A stretch of 64,000 bases of DNA. Origin: Pseudomonas sp. MYb118. Lineage in GTDB: Bacteria > Pseudomonadota > Gammaproteobacteria > Pseudomonadales > Pseudomonadaceae. Location: positions 1,612,001-1,676,000 of the forward strand of contig NZ_JBFRXN010000002.1 of assembly GCF_040947875.1 (NCBI RefSeq), in the 5' to 3' direction. How positions within the stretch are numbered: position 1 is the stretch's first letter; the number at the start of each line of letters is the position of its first letter. Below the pieces are notes generated by a model. The model was not told the origin of the DNA. It did no database searches and worked only from the letters and a program-made list of their open reading frames with translations. The position numbers and the translations under genes are program-made. Shown in pieces: positions 20,186 through 29,473 of the stretch.

Positions 20186-21061
20186 CTACGCCTGCGACCG
20201 TGGCTGAACCATGGTCATACCCAGCGGCTGATAGGGTTTCAGTGCGGTGTCACGTTGCTCGCCCAATACCCAGGCGAAACTCGAGAACATCACCAACAGG
20301 CAGACCACGGTGAACAACACCACCATCCACGCCGGCACGATGCGTACAAGGTTGCGACGCGGATCACTCAAACCTTCCCAATGCGGCGACAATTCACGGG
20401 GCACATCTGCGCGCAGCTGGCGAATCTGCCGATACAGCCCGTCGCGCAAATCTTCGAGTTCAACCGTGCCGCGTACCTGCACACGGTACTTGCCCTCAAA
20501 TCCAAGGGACAAGCACAAGTAGATCAGCTCCAGCATCGGCAAATGCCTGACCGGGCTCTTCAACAAGCGCTCCAGTAGCAGGAAAACCTTTTCACCACCG
20601 AACGTCTCGTTGTGGAAAGTGCTGAGCAGGCTCATCTGTGACCAGTCACTCACACTGCCCCAGGTCGTGGTCACGATGGCTTCGTCGACCACGGTGCACA
20701 GCACGTAACGCGCGGTTGTCACCAGGCTCTCTTCAGCACCATCGCGCAATGCGCGCTCTTGAAAGAGTCCCAGCTCATTACCTAGCCGCTGTTTGAGCGC
20801 GACAAGATCTTCGGGAGTATCGCGATGCTTGAGTTGCACCACTTCCGAAAGAAGGTTGGAGCTGGCGGCCACCAGCACATTGAGACTGATGTTGAACATC
20901 TGCTTCGGGCTACGTTGCGCGGCGTAAATCATTCTCTGGTCGAGGTGTTCGAAGCGAGGGGGTGCGGCGCAATCGGTCAGCAGATTGTGCTCGGGAGTTT
21001 GTCCCCAGTGGTCAAGCAAGACAGTTTTGTCATCCTGATGGTGTTCCATGTCCCTGGTCAT
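20186..21061 (-). CDS. tssL: T6SS membrane complex protein TssL (DotU), short form
   Basis: 291 residues: a cytoplasmic helical DotU domain (FNISLNVLVAASSNLLSEVVQL, CTVVDEAIVTTTWG, LELIYLCLSLGFEGKYRVQ) and one C-terminal TM anchor (PAWMVVLFTVVCLLVMFSSF). There is no peptidoglycan-binding OmpA-like extension, as is usual for HSI-II. The ATG at 21061 follows AGGA at about 10 nt; a second ATG at 21049 is possible. It lies 5 bp after tssK and 12 bp before tssM. Confidence 0.95.
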   Translation of the reverse strand: MTRDMEHHQDDKTVLLDHWGQTPEHNLLTDCAAPPRFEHLDQRMIYAAQRSPKQMFNISLNVLVAASSNLLSEVVQLKHRDTPEDLVALKQRLGNELGLFQERALRDGAEESLVTTARYVLCTVVDEAIVTTTWGSVSDWSQMSLLSTFHNETFGGEKVFLLLERLLKSPVRHLPMLELIYLCLSLGFEGKYRVQVRGTVELEDLRDGLYRQIRQLRADVPRELSPHWEGLSDPRRNLVRIVPAWMVVLFTVVCLLVMFSSFAWVLGEQRDTALKPYQPLGMTMVQPRSQA

Positions 21062-21066
21062 GTCGC

Positions 21067-22398
21067 TCAGTTCCTGATAGCCCAGAATTTCAGTTCAAGC
21101 TCGTTGAACTCACCGGATACGTGGAACGCGAAGCCGCCTGAGCGCTCCAACTGGGCCAGGTCCTCGGTACTGAGTTCGAGCATGAAATAGGTTTTATTGG
21201 AGTGAAATGCGATCTGCCGCGGAGCGACAGCCAACGGTTTGACCTTGATGCCCGGCAGATGCAGATTGACCAGTTGGCGAATGCTCTCCACCGGACCTAC
21301 CTTGAGGTGCGCAGGCAAGCGATGGCGCAACTCCTCCGAGTCGCAGTGGGCACTGGCCGCCAGCACGAAAGAGGCTGAACCGAGCAGCGTATGGTCATGC
21401 AATGCAGAAACGAGGATTCCGTACTGCCGGGCCTGCAGAGCCAGCTCGATGGCATGCTGTTCGAGCACCATCGACAGAGCCTCACGAATGACTTCCATCA
21501 ATTTGCGAAAACTTGTGCCCTGATCACTGTGCAGGTATCGACTGTCCAGCCGTGGGCGTTTGTTGTCGCTGGAAAATGTCGCCAGGTCGCCGAGCATTGT
21601 CAGCAAGGTGCGGTACAACTCCTCCGGATGAACCTGATCCAGACCGAGGCAATGGCGAAGTGTCAGCTCGGTGCGGTTGATCAGTTGCAACATCATGAAG
21701 TCACCGACTTCCGCACCGCCCACCTTGCCGTTGGAACGGATGCGTTCGGCGATGGTGTCACCACGAATGCCGAGCATGCTGATCACTTCTTTCAGACACG
21801 AAATCAGGTAGCTGGAAGAATGTGTCCGAAGATAGGTCGGCACAAAATCGGGATCGAGGCTGATCACGCCGTCGGGGGTGGTATCGAGCACGACGCAGAC
21901 TTTGAGCTTCACATAGGCCTGATCACTCTGCTGTTCACCGAGCAGCAGCCTGAAGTCCGGCCGACCACAGCTGACCTGGCTGATCCCCCCTTCGCCAGCA
22001 TTGGAGTCGGCCACGTCGGTTGGGTAAACGGTGTAACGCGCCAGTACGTCAGATTGTTCCTGTCGACGCGACTCAATGTGATTCCCCGTAACCAGCGGCA
22101 GCGCCAGGTAGATCGGCGTGCTACCTGTGTTCGGCGGTACATCCAGAGCCAGCGGCTCAGTGCTGCCACCGAGTTCGAACAGGCTGCCGTCCGGCAAAAT
22201 TCCCGAGGCTTGCCTGATCACCAGTTTTCCCATGTTGAGAAACTGCACATCAACATCAAGGCCAAGAAACCCCCAGGTGTAACTGCCCAGCAATTGGGTG
22301 CGAGTCTTCAACTGGTGGGCGTAGTAGCGATCGTGATGCTGGAAATGTTGCGGCCTCAGCAGCATGCCTTCCTGCCAGATGACTTTATCGGCATTCAT
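21067..22398 (-). CDS. tssK: T6SS baseplate protein TssK
   Basis: 443 residues opening with the family signature VIWQEGMLLRPQHFQHHDRY, which is nearly invariant in TssK. Other conserved parts are LLTMLGDLATFSSD in the middle and the C-terminal KVKPLAVAPRQIAFHSNK. TssK links the TssEFG baseplate wedge to the TssLM membrane complex. It starts 2 bp after the tssJ stop, so coupling is tight. Full length. Confidence 0.97.
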   Translation of the reverse strand: MNADKVIWQEGMLLRPQHFQHHDRYYAHQLKTRTQLLGSYTWGFLGLDVDVQFLNMGKLVIRQASGILPDGSLFELGGSTEPLALDVPPNTGSTPIYLALPLVTGNHIESRRQEQSDVLARYTVYPTDVADSNAGEGGISQVSCGRPDFRLLLGEQQSDQAYVKLKVCVVLDTTPDGVISLDPDFVPTYLRTHSSSYLISCLKEVISMLGIRGDTIAERIRSNGKVGGAEVGDFMMLQLINRTELTLRHCLGLDQVHPEELYRTLLTMLGDLATFSSDNKRPRLDSRYLHSDQGTSFRKLMEVIREALSMVLEQHAIELALQARQYGILVSALHDHTLLGSASFVLAASAHCDSEELRHRLPAHLKVGPVESIRQLVNLHLPGIKVKPLAVAPRQIAFHSNKTYFMLELSTEDLAQLERSGGFAFHVSGEFNELELKFWAIRN

Positions 22399-22400
22399 GA

Positions 22401-22901
22401 TCAGTCATCCGCCTTGATAGTCGTTTGAGCGCTGTTGCGAATGCCCATCTCATCGAGGATCAGAGCAACATCAGTGACTGCTTTCGGAGTCACCGGCGCC
22501 GTGTAGCGCCATTGGGTATGCGCAAGATCGCGATAAGCCGCCAGGATTGCGACGTAGCGACTCCCCTTCTCCACGCTGAGCATGAGCTCCACGGTTTCAC
22601 CTGGGCGCAATTCGAGCTCTTCGCTGGCCACCAGGTCCGGCGCCAATGACTCCTTGGCGCGTTCGTACACACTGAAGAAGTCGGCATTCTCGAAAACCAC
22701 CGGATGGCTGAGCTCATACAGGCGTACGACAATTGGCGATGGGCGTCCATTAAGGTCTGGATTCAGCCGGTCACTGCCAGTGAGCGTCAGGTTGACCTTG
22801 GTCATTTGGGAAAATGGCGACAGCGCCGAACAACCGGCGAGCAGCACCGTGATCGCAATCACCATCAGACGCTTGAGAAAAACACTCGAAGAACAAGACA
22901 T
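22401..22901 (-). CDS. tssJ: T6SS outer-membrane lipoprotein TssJ
   Basis: 166 residues if the ATG at 22901 is used, with AAGG 9 nt upstream. Two ATGs at 22907 and 22910 sit too close to that site. A signal peptide ends in lipobox LLAGC (Cys24 from this start), followed by the short beta-sandwich sequence KVNLTLTGSDRLNPDLNG and IVVRLYEL, typical of TssJ/VasD. It tethers the TssLM complex to the outer membrane. It lies 11 bp after the end of the fha reading frame. Confidence 0.94.
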   Translation of the reverse strand: MSCSSSVFLKRLMVIAITVLLAGCSALSPFSQMTKVNLTLTGSDRLNPDLNGRPSPIVVRLYELSHPVVFENADFFSVYERAKESLAPDLVASEELELRPGETVELMLSVEKGSRYVAILAAYRDLAHTQWRYTAPVTPKAVTDVALILDEMGIRNSAQTTIKADD

Positions 22902-22912
22902 GCACATCATCC

Positions 22913-24098
22913 TTAATGATCGGTATGAAGAGTGGAAATCAGGCGGACCTGCTCTTCGTAGGCCTGAGCGAAATCGCGAGCCAGCAGACGCTCGATCCAG
23001 TCATCGTCCTGGCGTAAAGACTGGTGATAACGGCCGTAGGCTCTCCATCGGCTCGAGGACGTGGCGAACAACGGCGGGTTGTCTCGCTCCAATCTCAAGG
23101 TCAGTTGCTCTGGGGAAAAATGCTCGAGCACACCCCGAACAGCTGCACGGGTGGCGGTGAGCAAGGCCACCTGATGCGCTTGCAAATCCCGGTGCGCGCG
23201 GAGGATCGACTGCTGCGCGGTCAACTGCCCCGGCTTGCTCGGCTGTAACAGAAGGCCCAGCACCTCATCTGCATCGACGGCGCGTTTCAAAGGGTCCCGG
23301 TTTGCAACTTGCGCCGTGGTCATGGCCAGGCGCAGCTCGTTTTTCAGCTCGCTGCGAGTGCGCAGACTCTGCTGCAAGCCATCGAATACTTTGCTTGAGC
23401 AAGTGAGCAACGTTCAGCGCCAGGGCTTCACGGGCACCTTGGTCGCGGCCTTCGAGCTTGATGCCCAACGCAGTACCGAACTGCTCCCAAAAGCTCTCGG
23501 TCTGAGACTGTGCGGCTTCGGGCCTGGCCTCATCCGACGCGCTTACCAGCTCGGGTACAATCAGGCACTCCGTGTCGATACGCGCATAGTCGGCACGCTG
23601 ACAGTTGGTTGCGAAGCTGGGACCAGGAGAAATGAGCTCGTCAAACTCCGAGTACGTCCTCTCCTGCGCATCGAGCGCCAGCAACGGGTCGAGCTCAAGA
23701 TTGAGAAACGCATCGTCCGGAATGGTGCTGCTCGTCGCTCGCAGGCATCCGATGCTCCTATCGAAAGTTGCCGGATCGCGCACCAGTTGCGCCCGGATCT
23801 CGAAATCACCCAGCACATAGAGGTTGTCCTGCTCGATAGGCGTCGCCACGCCCTTGCGCAAGATCACACCACTCTTGCGCTCCTGGACTCCATTACTGCT
23901 GGTATCCGTCAGGAAAAATACGCCATCGCGGTAACTGATGGTCGCGTGCTGCTTGGACAACTGACGCTTACGGTCCGGGATGACCCAATCGCAACTTTCT
24001 TCTCGACCGATGACGCCACCGGCCTGCCTGAAAGTCTTGCGCCACGCCATCGCGGGAACGAACTGTTTGTTGTTCTGCAGCTCGAGAACCAACTCCAT
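22913..24098 (-). pseudogene. tagH: T6SS FHA-domain protein (TagH/Fha2) split by a one-base frameshift
   Basis: From the ATG at 24098 (AAGGAG 8 nt upstream) the first frame gives an FHA domain: GGVIGREESCDWVIPDRKRQLSKQHA carries the phosphothreonine-binding Arg/Ser/His, and DTSSNGV follows. It runs to ALALNVAHLLKQSIRW and then becomes non-homologous. The continuation, DGLQQSLRTRSELKNEL onward to the C-terminus, is in the next frame. Removing one base near 23384 (AGTATTCGATGG to AGTATTGATGG) joins them into about 394 residues, the normal length. Stk1 kinases probably act on this protein. It is either a real loss-of-function, a rare variant or a sequencing error. No slippery heptamer is visible. 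Confidence 0.8.
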
Positions 24099-24115
24099 GG
24101 TGATACTCCTTGTGA

Positions 24116-24256
24116 TCACTTGCCGCGATTGGCCGCCTGTGGATCGCCTAATGGTCTATAGGCGCTGTCATTGAATTTGTAATTGCCGCCGCATCCGACG
24201 ACACCGAATAGAACAACAAGGGTCAGCACGACGGCCGGGCAGTGACGAACAGACAT
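24116..24256 (-). CDS. Small lipoprotein between fha and the sigma-54 activator (OrfX-like)
   Basis: 46 residues, MSVRHCPAVVLTLVVLFGVVGCGG. A hydrophobic signal segment ends in lipobox VVGC (Cys22), leaving only about 25 residues. It lies 17 bp before fha and 90 bp after the activator. P. aeruginosa HSI-II has a small gene at the same position (orfX between sfa2 and fha2), so position and type agree, but sequence homology is not shown. Function unknown; it might be an accessory envelope factor. The ribosome binding site is weak, so expression is inferred. Confidence 0.6.
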   Translation of the reverse strand: MSVRHCPAVVLTLVVLFGVVGCGGNYKFNDSAYRPLGDPQAANRGK

Positions 24257-24346
24257 CAGAACAACTCCAAAGGTGGATAACCCACGGGACACCCCTCTCG
24301 GGTGGCGTTACCGGAAATGGATGAAGTGAAAACGACACTCTGCGTT

Positions 24347-25861
24347 CTAGACATCGCGGTTACTCCGATTGATGTTGAGCCTACCGAGTCGGTACAGCAG
24401 CGTGCGGCGTGGCAGGCCGAGTTCGCGGGCAGCCACGGTCTGGTTGCCGTCGTTCTTGCGCAGGCAATCGAGCAACAGGCCACGCTCAACCTGGTCCAAC
24501 TGTTGGCGCAGGTTGAGGCGGGTGTCGTCACGTGCAGCGGTAAGGCGTAGAGAGAAATGCTCAACCAGCAGCTCTCCCCCCTCGCACAACAGCACCGCGC
24601 GTTCGACCAGGCCCTTGAGTTCGCGCACATTGCCGGGAAAGGCATAGGCGGAAAGATGGTCCAACGCAGCGTCCGACCACAGCAGCTCTTCACGCTGCAA
24701 AAAAGAGCACGCCTGGTCAGCGAAATATCGAGCGAGGTCGAGAATGTCTCCTGCGCGATGGCGCAGGGCAGGTAGCTCGATCGGAAATTGTGAAAGGCGG
24801 TAGTACAGGTCTTCGCGAAACTTGCCTTCGCTGACCAGCAACTGCAAATCCCGGTGCGTGGCGGCAATGATCCGCACATCGATCTTGTGGGTGACATTTG
24901 AGCCCAAAGGACGGATCTCGCCTTCCTGCAACACGCGCAACAACTTGGCTTGCAGGGGCAACGGCATGTCACCGATTTCATCGAGTAGAAGGGTGCCGCC
25001 ATTGGCCGCGTCGAACAGGCCGCTCCGATCACGGTCGGCCCCGGTAAAAGCCCCCTTGCGGTAGCCGAACAGCTCACTTTCCAGCAGGCTCTCAGGGAAC
25101 GCTGCACAGTTTTGCACGATGAACGCCTGGGCGCGGCGCGGACCACCATCGTGAATTGCTCGGGCGACCACCTCTTTGCCAGTGCCCGTCTCGCCACGCA
25201 ACAACACGGTGTAGGGACTGTGCAGCACCTTACTGATCAACGAATAGGTGTCGCGCATGGCCTTGCTCTTGCCAATCAACCCATACCCGCTGACGTTCGG
25301 GACGCTGCGCACCAGCTGGGTCTCCCCGACGGGCTTGCGTAGCCGTTGTAACAAGTGCAATTGGCCGAGCACGAACGACCCCAGTCGACCCAGGGAGTCG
25401 GCGAAACCCTGCAAGTCGATGTGCTGACGGCTGGCACACAGCAACAAGCCTTCGACAGCCTTGCTACGATTGACCAGAGGGACGCACAACAACGACTGCC
25501 AAGGCCGGGGCTGCGTCGGCAGGAACGTTGTGTCGTGCAGACTCCCGCTCAACTCGCAGAGGCTGACTACGCGGTTCTGACACAGGGCGAATTGCAGCAA
25601 CTGCTCGCCGTTGTAATTCGCTGGCAGATTGGCTGGATCACGGGGCTGCAGAATGCCATTCAAGCACTCGACGCTCATGCCCAGATGAGTACGTGTCACA
25701 TCCAGCAGATACACCTGCGTCAACTCACAGCCACTTAACTCTGCCCCTGCACGCGCAAAATCCGCCAGCAACGACGCTCCGTCCGGCGAGAGGGACAAGC
25801 TGGAAAAGTGCGCCAAAAGAGACTCGGCATACACCAGTGGCTGCGGTACATGCGTAAACAT
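24347..25861 (-). CDS. Sigma-54-dependent transcriptional activator of the T6SS (Sfa/VasH-like)
   Basis: 504 residues from the ATG at 25861, which GAGG precedes by 8 nt; a TTG six codons earlier is not needed. The N-terminal GAF-like sensor domain (residues 1-180) is followed by a AAA+ domain with Walker A GETGTGKE, the sigma-54 contact loop GAFTGAD, and Walker B GGTLLLDEIGD. A Fis-type HTH closes it (VAARELGLPRRTLLYRLGRL). It probably drives sigma-54 promoters of this cluster and of remote hcp/vgrG genes, as Sfa2 does in P. aeruginosa. It is cotranscribed with tssH. Confidence 0.93.
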   Translation of the reverse strand: MFTHVPQPLVYAESLLAHFSSLSLSPDGASLLADFARAGAELSGCELTQVYLLDVTRTHLGMSVECLNGILQPRDPANLPANYNGEQLLQFALCQNRVVSLCELSGSLHDTTFLPTQPRPWQSLLCVPLVNRSKAVEGLLLCASRQHIDLQGFADSLGRLGSFVLGQLHLLQRLRKPVGETQLVRSVPNVSGYGLIGKSKAMRDTYSLISKVLHSPYTVLLRGETGTGKEVVARAIHDGGPRRAQAFIVQNCAAFPESLLESELFGYRKGAFTGADRDRSGLFDAANGGTLLLDEIGDMPLPLQAKLLRVLQEGEIRPLGSNVTHKIDVRIIAATHRDLQLLVSEGKFREDLYYRLSQFPIELPALRHRAGDILDLARYFADQACSFLQREELLWSDAALDHLSAYAFPGNVRELKGLVERAVLLCEGGELLVEHFSLRLTAARDDTRLNLRQQLDQVERGLLLDCLRKNDGNQTVAARELGLPRRTLLYRLGRLNINRSNRDV

Positions 25862-25871
25862 GACACCCACC

Positions 25872-28451
25872 TCAAGCAAACTCGCAAGTCACGGCGGCAT
25901 GTCCATCAAGCGTCGCGTAGACGCTTTTGAGACTTACACCGCCGGCCATCGCGTCGAGGAGGCGGTCAGCAATCCGAGGCATCAAGTGCAGGTCCAACAG
26001 ATGATCGATCAACCGCGCACCGCTGCCGCTTTGCGTACAACGTGCAACAAGGTGATCGACCAGACCTGGGGAGTAAGTGAAATCCAGCTGACGTCGCCTT
26101 AAACGTTCACACAATTGCCCGAGTTTGATCTCGATGAGCTCGCGCAACACCGGCCCGCTGACCGGGTAGTAAGGCACTACACGCATGCGCGCCAGCAGAG
26201 CAGGTTTGAAGTGCTTGCTGAGCACAGGGCGAATGGTTTTTTCGAGCACCTCAACGGCAGGACGCACGTTGTTGGCGCAGAGCTCGTCGATTTGCTCGCT
26301 GCCCAGATTCGAGGTCAACAGGATCAACGTGTTTCGGAAATCTATCTCGCGCCCTTCGCCATCATTGGCCACGCCTTTATCGAAGATCTGGTAGAACAGG
26401 TTGAGTACATCCGGGTCGGCTTTTTCAACTTCATCGAGCAACACCACCGAATACGGCTTCTGGCGCACCGCTTCGGTGAGCATGCCGCCTTCGCCGTAGC
26501 CGACGTAACCGGGCGGAGCACCAATCAGGCGCGAAACCGTGTGCCTCTCCTGAAACTCCGACATGTTGAGGGTAGTGATGAAACGATCACCGCCGTAAAG
26601 CAGATCGGCAAGGGCTAGCGCAGTTTCGGTCTTACCAACGCCACTCGGGCCAACCAGAAGGAACACACCCACCGGTGCTGCCGGGTTGTTCAAGCCGGCA
26701 GCAACCGCACGCATTGAACGGTCGAGCGCCTGAATGGCTTGCTCCTGACCACGGATACGGGCGCGCAGGTCTGCGCCAAAACTCGCGACCCTGGCGTTAT
26801 GCTCACGTGCTACTTGCTCCACTGGTACACCGGTCCAGGCGCTGATAACTTCGGCCACCAGCCGGGGGCATACCTCAAAACTCACCAGACGCTGTTCAAC
26901 CTGAGCCTCGGTCAGGGCGCGATGGGCATCGTTCAAGGCAACTTCCAGGTTTGTGACAGACTCCACGGCACCGGATTGACGCGCCTCGGCAAGTTGCCGA
27001 CGCAGATCAAGTAGATCCTGGGCAAGTGACTTCTGTTCGTCCCACAGGGTTTCCAGCACAACTTTTTCGTCTTCAATCGCGGCCAGACGAACCTCCAACA
27101 CCTCCAGCACCGCATGATTGATCAGCAGGCCGGCTTCGGCGTCACGGCGTAACGCCTGACTCTGACGACGGCCCTCGATCAGTTCACCCCGCAGGTGCTC
27201 GAGGTCTTGGGGGGCAGCGGCAAGACTGATGCGCACTCGAGCACAGGCGGTGTCGAGCACGTCGACCGCCTTATCCGGCAACTGACGACCTGCGAGGTAG
27301 CGCGCGGACAATTGCGCCGCAGCAACCACCGCATCGTCACGCAGATAGATACCGTGGTTTTTCTCGTAAACCTGCGCCAACCCGCGAAGGATGGTCACCG
27401 CCTCGCTGACAGTCGGTTCATGCAATTGCACCGGCTGAAATCGACGGGCCAGCGCCGGGTCCTTTTCAAAATACTTCTTGTACTCGGTCCAGGTGGTCGC
27501 GGCGATCGTGCGTAATTCACCACGTGCCAGCGCCGGCTTGAGCAGATTGGCTGCGTCGCTCCCCCCTGCATTGCCACCCGCGCCAATCAGAGTGTGCGCT
27601 TCGTCAATGAACAGGATGACGGGCTTCGATGAGGCGTTGACTTCGTCGATCACACCCTTGAGGCGGCGCTCGAACTCACCTTTGACGCTGGCCCCGGCCT
27701 GCAACAGCCCAATGTCCAGGGACAACAGTTCGACACCTTTCAACACTGGGGGTACTTCTCCTGCGGCAATGCGCGAAGCGAGCCCCTCGACAATGGCGGT
27801 TTTACCTACACCTGCCTCACCGACCACGATCGGGTTGTTCTTGCGCCGACGAGCCAGGATGTCGACCATCTGCCGAATCGCACCATCACGACACAACACC
27901 GGATCAATCTTGCCGTCGCGAGCCTGCTGGGTCAGGTTGTGGGTAAAGCGCTCCAGCAATGACTCTGTCGACGAGACGGGACCGTCAGTCGCCGCCTGCT
28001 TTCGCTCCGACAGAACGAATGCTTTCAAGCGCTCGATGTTCAATCCGGCCAGTAATGCCTGGTAACGACTGCCGGCGTAGCGCATAGGGTTACGCAGTAA
28101 TGCCAGGACAAGCGCAGACTGCTCGACGACTGTCTGGCCCAATTCGAGATTCGCCACCAGCAGCGCATCCTGCAACCATTGCACCAGTTCCGGGGCAAAC
28201 ACCGGATTACGCGAGGCATTGTGTTCAACTCGCGATTGCAAGGCCGCACTCAGTCGGCCGGCATCTACTTCTGCGTCGCGCAACGCGCGTATCAGCAAAC
28301 CGTGCGGTCGCTCCAGCAATCCCAGCAGCAAATCTTCGACAAGGATCTTGCTGCCACCACGGGCGACGCATCGCTCGGCAGCACTTTCCAGATCAAGACG
28401 CGTCTCGGCATCGAGTGTCTGAATCAGTTGTTGCAGATCTACGTTGATCAT
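25872..28451 (-). CDS. tssH: T6SS sheath-recycling ATPase TssH (ClpV)
   Basis: 859 residues, a double-AAA+ ClpB/ClpV protein. The N-domain (residues 1-150) recognises the sheath. D1 carries Walker A GEAGVGKTA and Walker B ILFIDEAHTL. A shortened middle coiled coil (QALRRDAEAGLLINH...) follows, and D2 has GPSGVGKTETA and VVLLDEVEKADPD. It disassembles contracted TssBC sheaths for reuse. Its place in the T6SS order and the divergent N-domain distinguish it from ClpB. A short gap precedes the activator gene. Confidence 0.97.
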   Translation of the reverse strand: MINVDLQQLIQTLDAETRLDLESAAERCVARGGSKILVEDLLLGLLERPHGLLIRALRDAEVDAGRLSAALQSRVEHNASRNPVFAPELVQWLQDALLVANLELGQTVVEQSALVLALLRNPMRYAGSRYQALLAGLNIERLKAFVLSERKQAATDGPVSSTESLLERFTHNLTQQARDGKIDPVLCRDGAIRQMVDILARRRKNNPIVVGEAGVGKTAIVEGLASRIAAGEVPPVLKGVELLSLDIGLLQAGASVKGEFERRLKGVIDEVNASSKPVILFIDEAHTLIGAGGNAGGSDAANLLKPALARGELRTIAATTWTEYKKYFEKDPALARRFQPVQLHEPTVSEAVTILRGLAQVYEKNHGIYLRDDAVVAAAQLSARYLAGRQLPDKAVDVLDTACARVRISLAAAPQDLEHLRGELIEGRRQSQALRRDAEAGLLINHAVLEVLEVRLAAIEDEKVVLETLWDEQKSLAQDLLDLRRQLAEARQSGAVESVTNLEVALNDAHRALTEAQVEQRLVSFEVCPRLVAEVISAWTGVPVEQVAREHNARVASFGADLRARIRGQEQAIQALDRSMRAVAAGLNNPAAPVGVFLLVGPSGVGKTETALALADLLYGGDRFITTLNMSEFQERHTVSRLIGAPPGYVGYGEGGMLTEAVRQKPYSVVLLDEVEKADPDVLNLFYQIFDKGVANDGEGREIDFRNTLILLTSNLGSEQIDELCANNVRPAVEVLEKTIRPVLSKHFKPALLARMRVVPYYPVSGPVLRELIEIKLGQLCERLRRRQLDFTYSPGLVDHLVARCTQSGSGARLIDHLLDLHLMPRIADRLLDAMAGGVSLKSVYATLDGHAAVTCEFA

Positions 28452-28465
28452 TGTCCATCATTCCC

Positions 28466-29473
28466 TTAATGAATTTTGCTGCCCAGGGTCACCACGCCGT
28501 CCGCTTTTTCGCAGCCCAGCCAACTGGTCCAACCCAAGCGACACGCGTTCTGCTCTCCGATACGCAGTTCGCGGACTTCCTCCCTTCGCAGTACCAGGCG
28601 AATGTCGTAATCGAGCGGATCTCGCAAGGTGAAGCGCACCAGCGCGCATAACGGCTGGTAGCCAAAACCGATCGGCAGGAATTCGTGAAAACGCCGCCAG
28701 TCGAGTTCACGGATGTGAATACGGAATTTTCCGCTGCGGTCGCGCACTCGCTCGCCCAGGACCAGGTTTGCGCTCAGCAGGCTGTTGGCACATCCCAAAA
28801 GATTGCGCTGCTCGTCAAGAATGACCACGCGACGCTCGATGCACTGCTCAATGATCAGCTCGGCATGCTTGAAGTAGTAACGCAGCACCGCTTCGATCAG
28901 CGCCGCCGAATGCGCCCGCAGGCTCAGCAGACCGAGATACGGCAGCAGGCGCTTCCAGTTCAGTTCCCTGGCGTGGCGGATCTCTTCACCGCCGAGACCG
29001 ATAAGGGCAAACAGTTGCGCAGAGAACGGGTCGCGGGCACCACTCGTGAAACTGGCGTGGTAGCGGTATTTCTTCCAGATCGGCAACATCAATCGTTGCA
29101 GGCGGTGGTGAAAAAGATCGAGGAAGCCACAGATCGTGTTGCCATCTTCGCTGTCGCCCAATGCTTGTTCGCCGTAAAACGCCGGGAGTGGAGAGCCAGA
29201 GCCGACCAGGCCAATCAGGTTCAAGCGCAGGCGTGCGCGCATCAACCCATGCTCTTGAAAGAACTCCACACGATCAATGTCGCTGCCGGGAAAACCAAGA
29301 CTTGGGTTGGCCTGGAATTCCAGCTGGTCGTACAGGTCGTCTTCACTCAGCTGCGGGTGCGCATCGCGCAACCGATCAAGCACCAGAAGCACAGCCTGAA
29401 ACATCGAGTACTCGCGTATGCAACGGGTAAGCCCGCTCAAAGCAGCGGCTGCAGCCCCATACGTGGCGTCCAT
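28466..29473 (-). CDS. tssG: T6SS baseplate protein TssG
   Basis: 335 residues, with the family N-terminal FFQAVLLVLDRL-like segment (here MFQAVLLVLDRLRDAHPQL), the conserved PSLGFPGSDIDRVEFFQ, LIGLVGSGSPLPAFYGEQAL and a C-terminal PLCALVRFTLRDPLDYDIRL. It overlaps the tssF 3' end by 37 bp. With two TssF copies it forms a baseplate wedge. Length and motifs match HSI-II TssG (ImpH/VasB family). Confidence 0.96.
   Translation of the reverse strand: MDATYGAAAAALSGLTRCIREYSMFQAVLLVLDRLRDAHPQLSEDDLYDQLEFQANPSLGFPGSDIDRVEFFQEHGLMRARLRLNLIGLVGSGSPLPAFYGEQALGDSEDGNTICGFLDLFHHRLQRLMLPIWKKYRYHASFTSGARDPFSAQLFALIGLGGEEIRHARELNWKRLLPYLGLLSLRAHSAALIEAVLRYYFKHAELIIEQCIERRVVILDEQRNLLGCANSLLSANLVLGERVRDRSGKFRIHIRELDWRRFHEFLPIGFGYQPLCALVRFTLRDPLDYDIRLVLRREEVRELRIGEQNACRLGWTSWLGCEKADGVVTLGSKIH

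Noticed and set aside
23380..23400. Programmed ribosomal frameshift in fha
   Set aside because: No slippery heptamer or downstream stimulatory structure is visible; a single-base indel or error is simpler.
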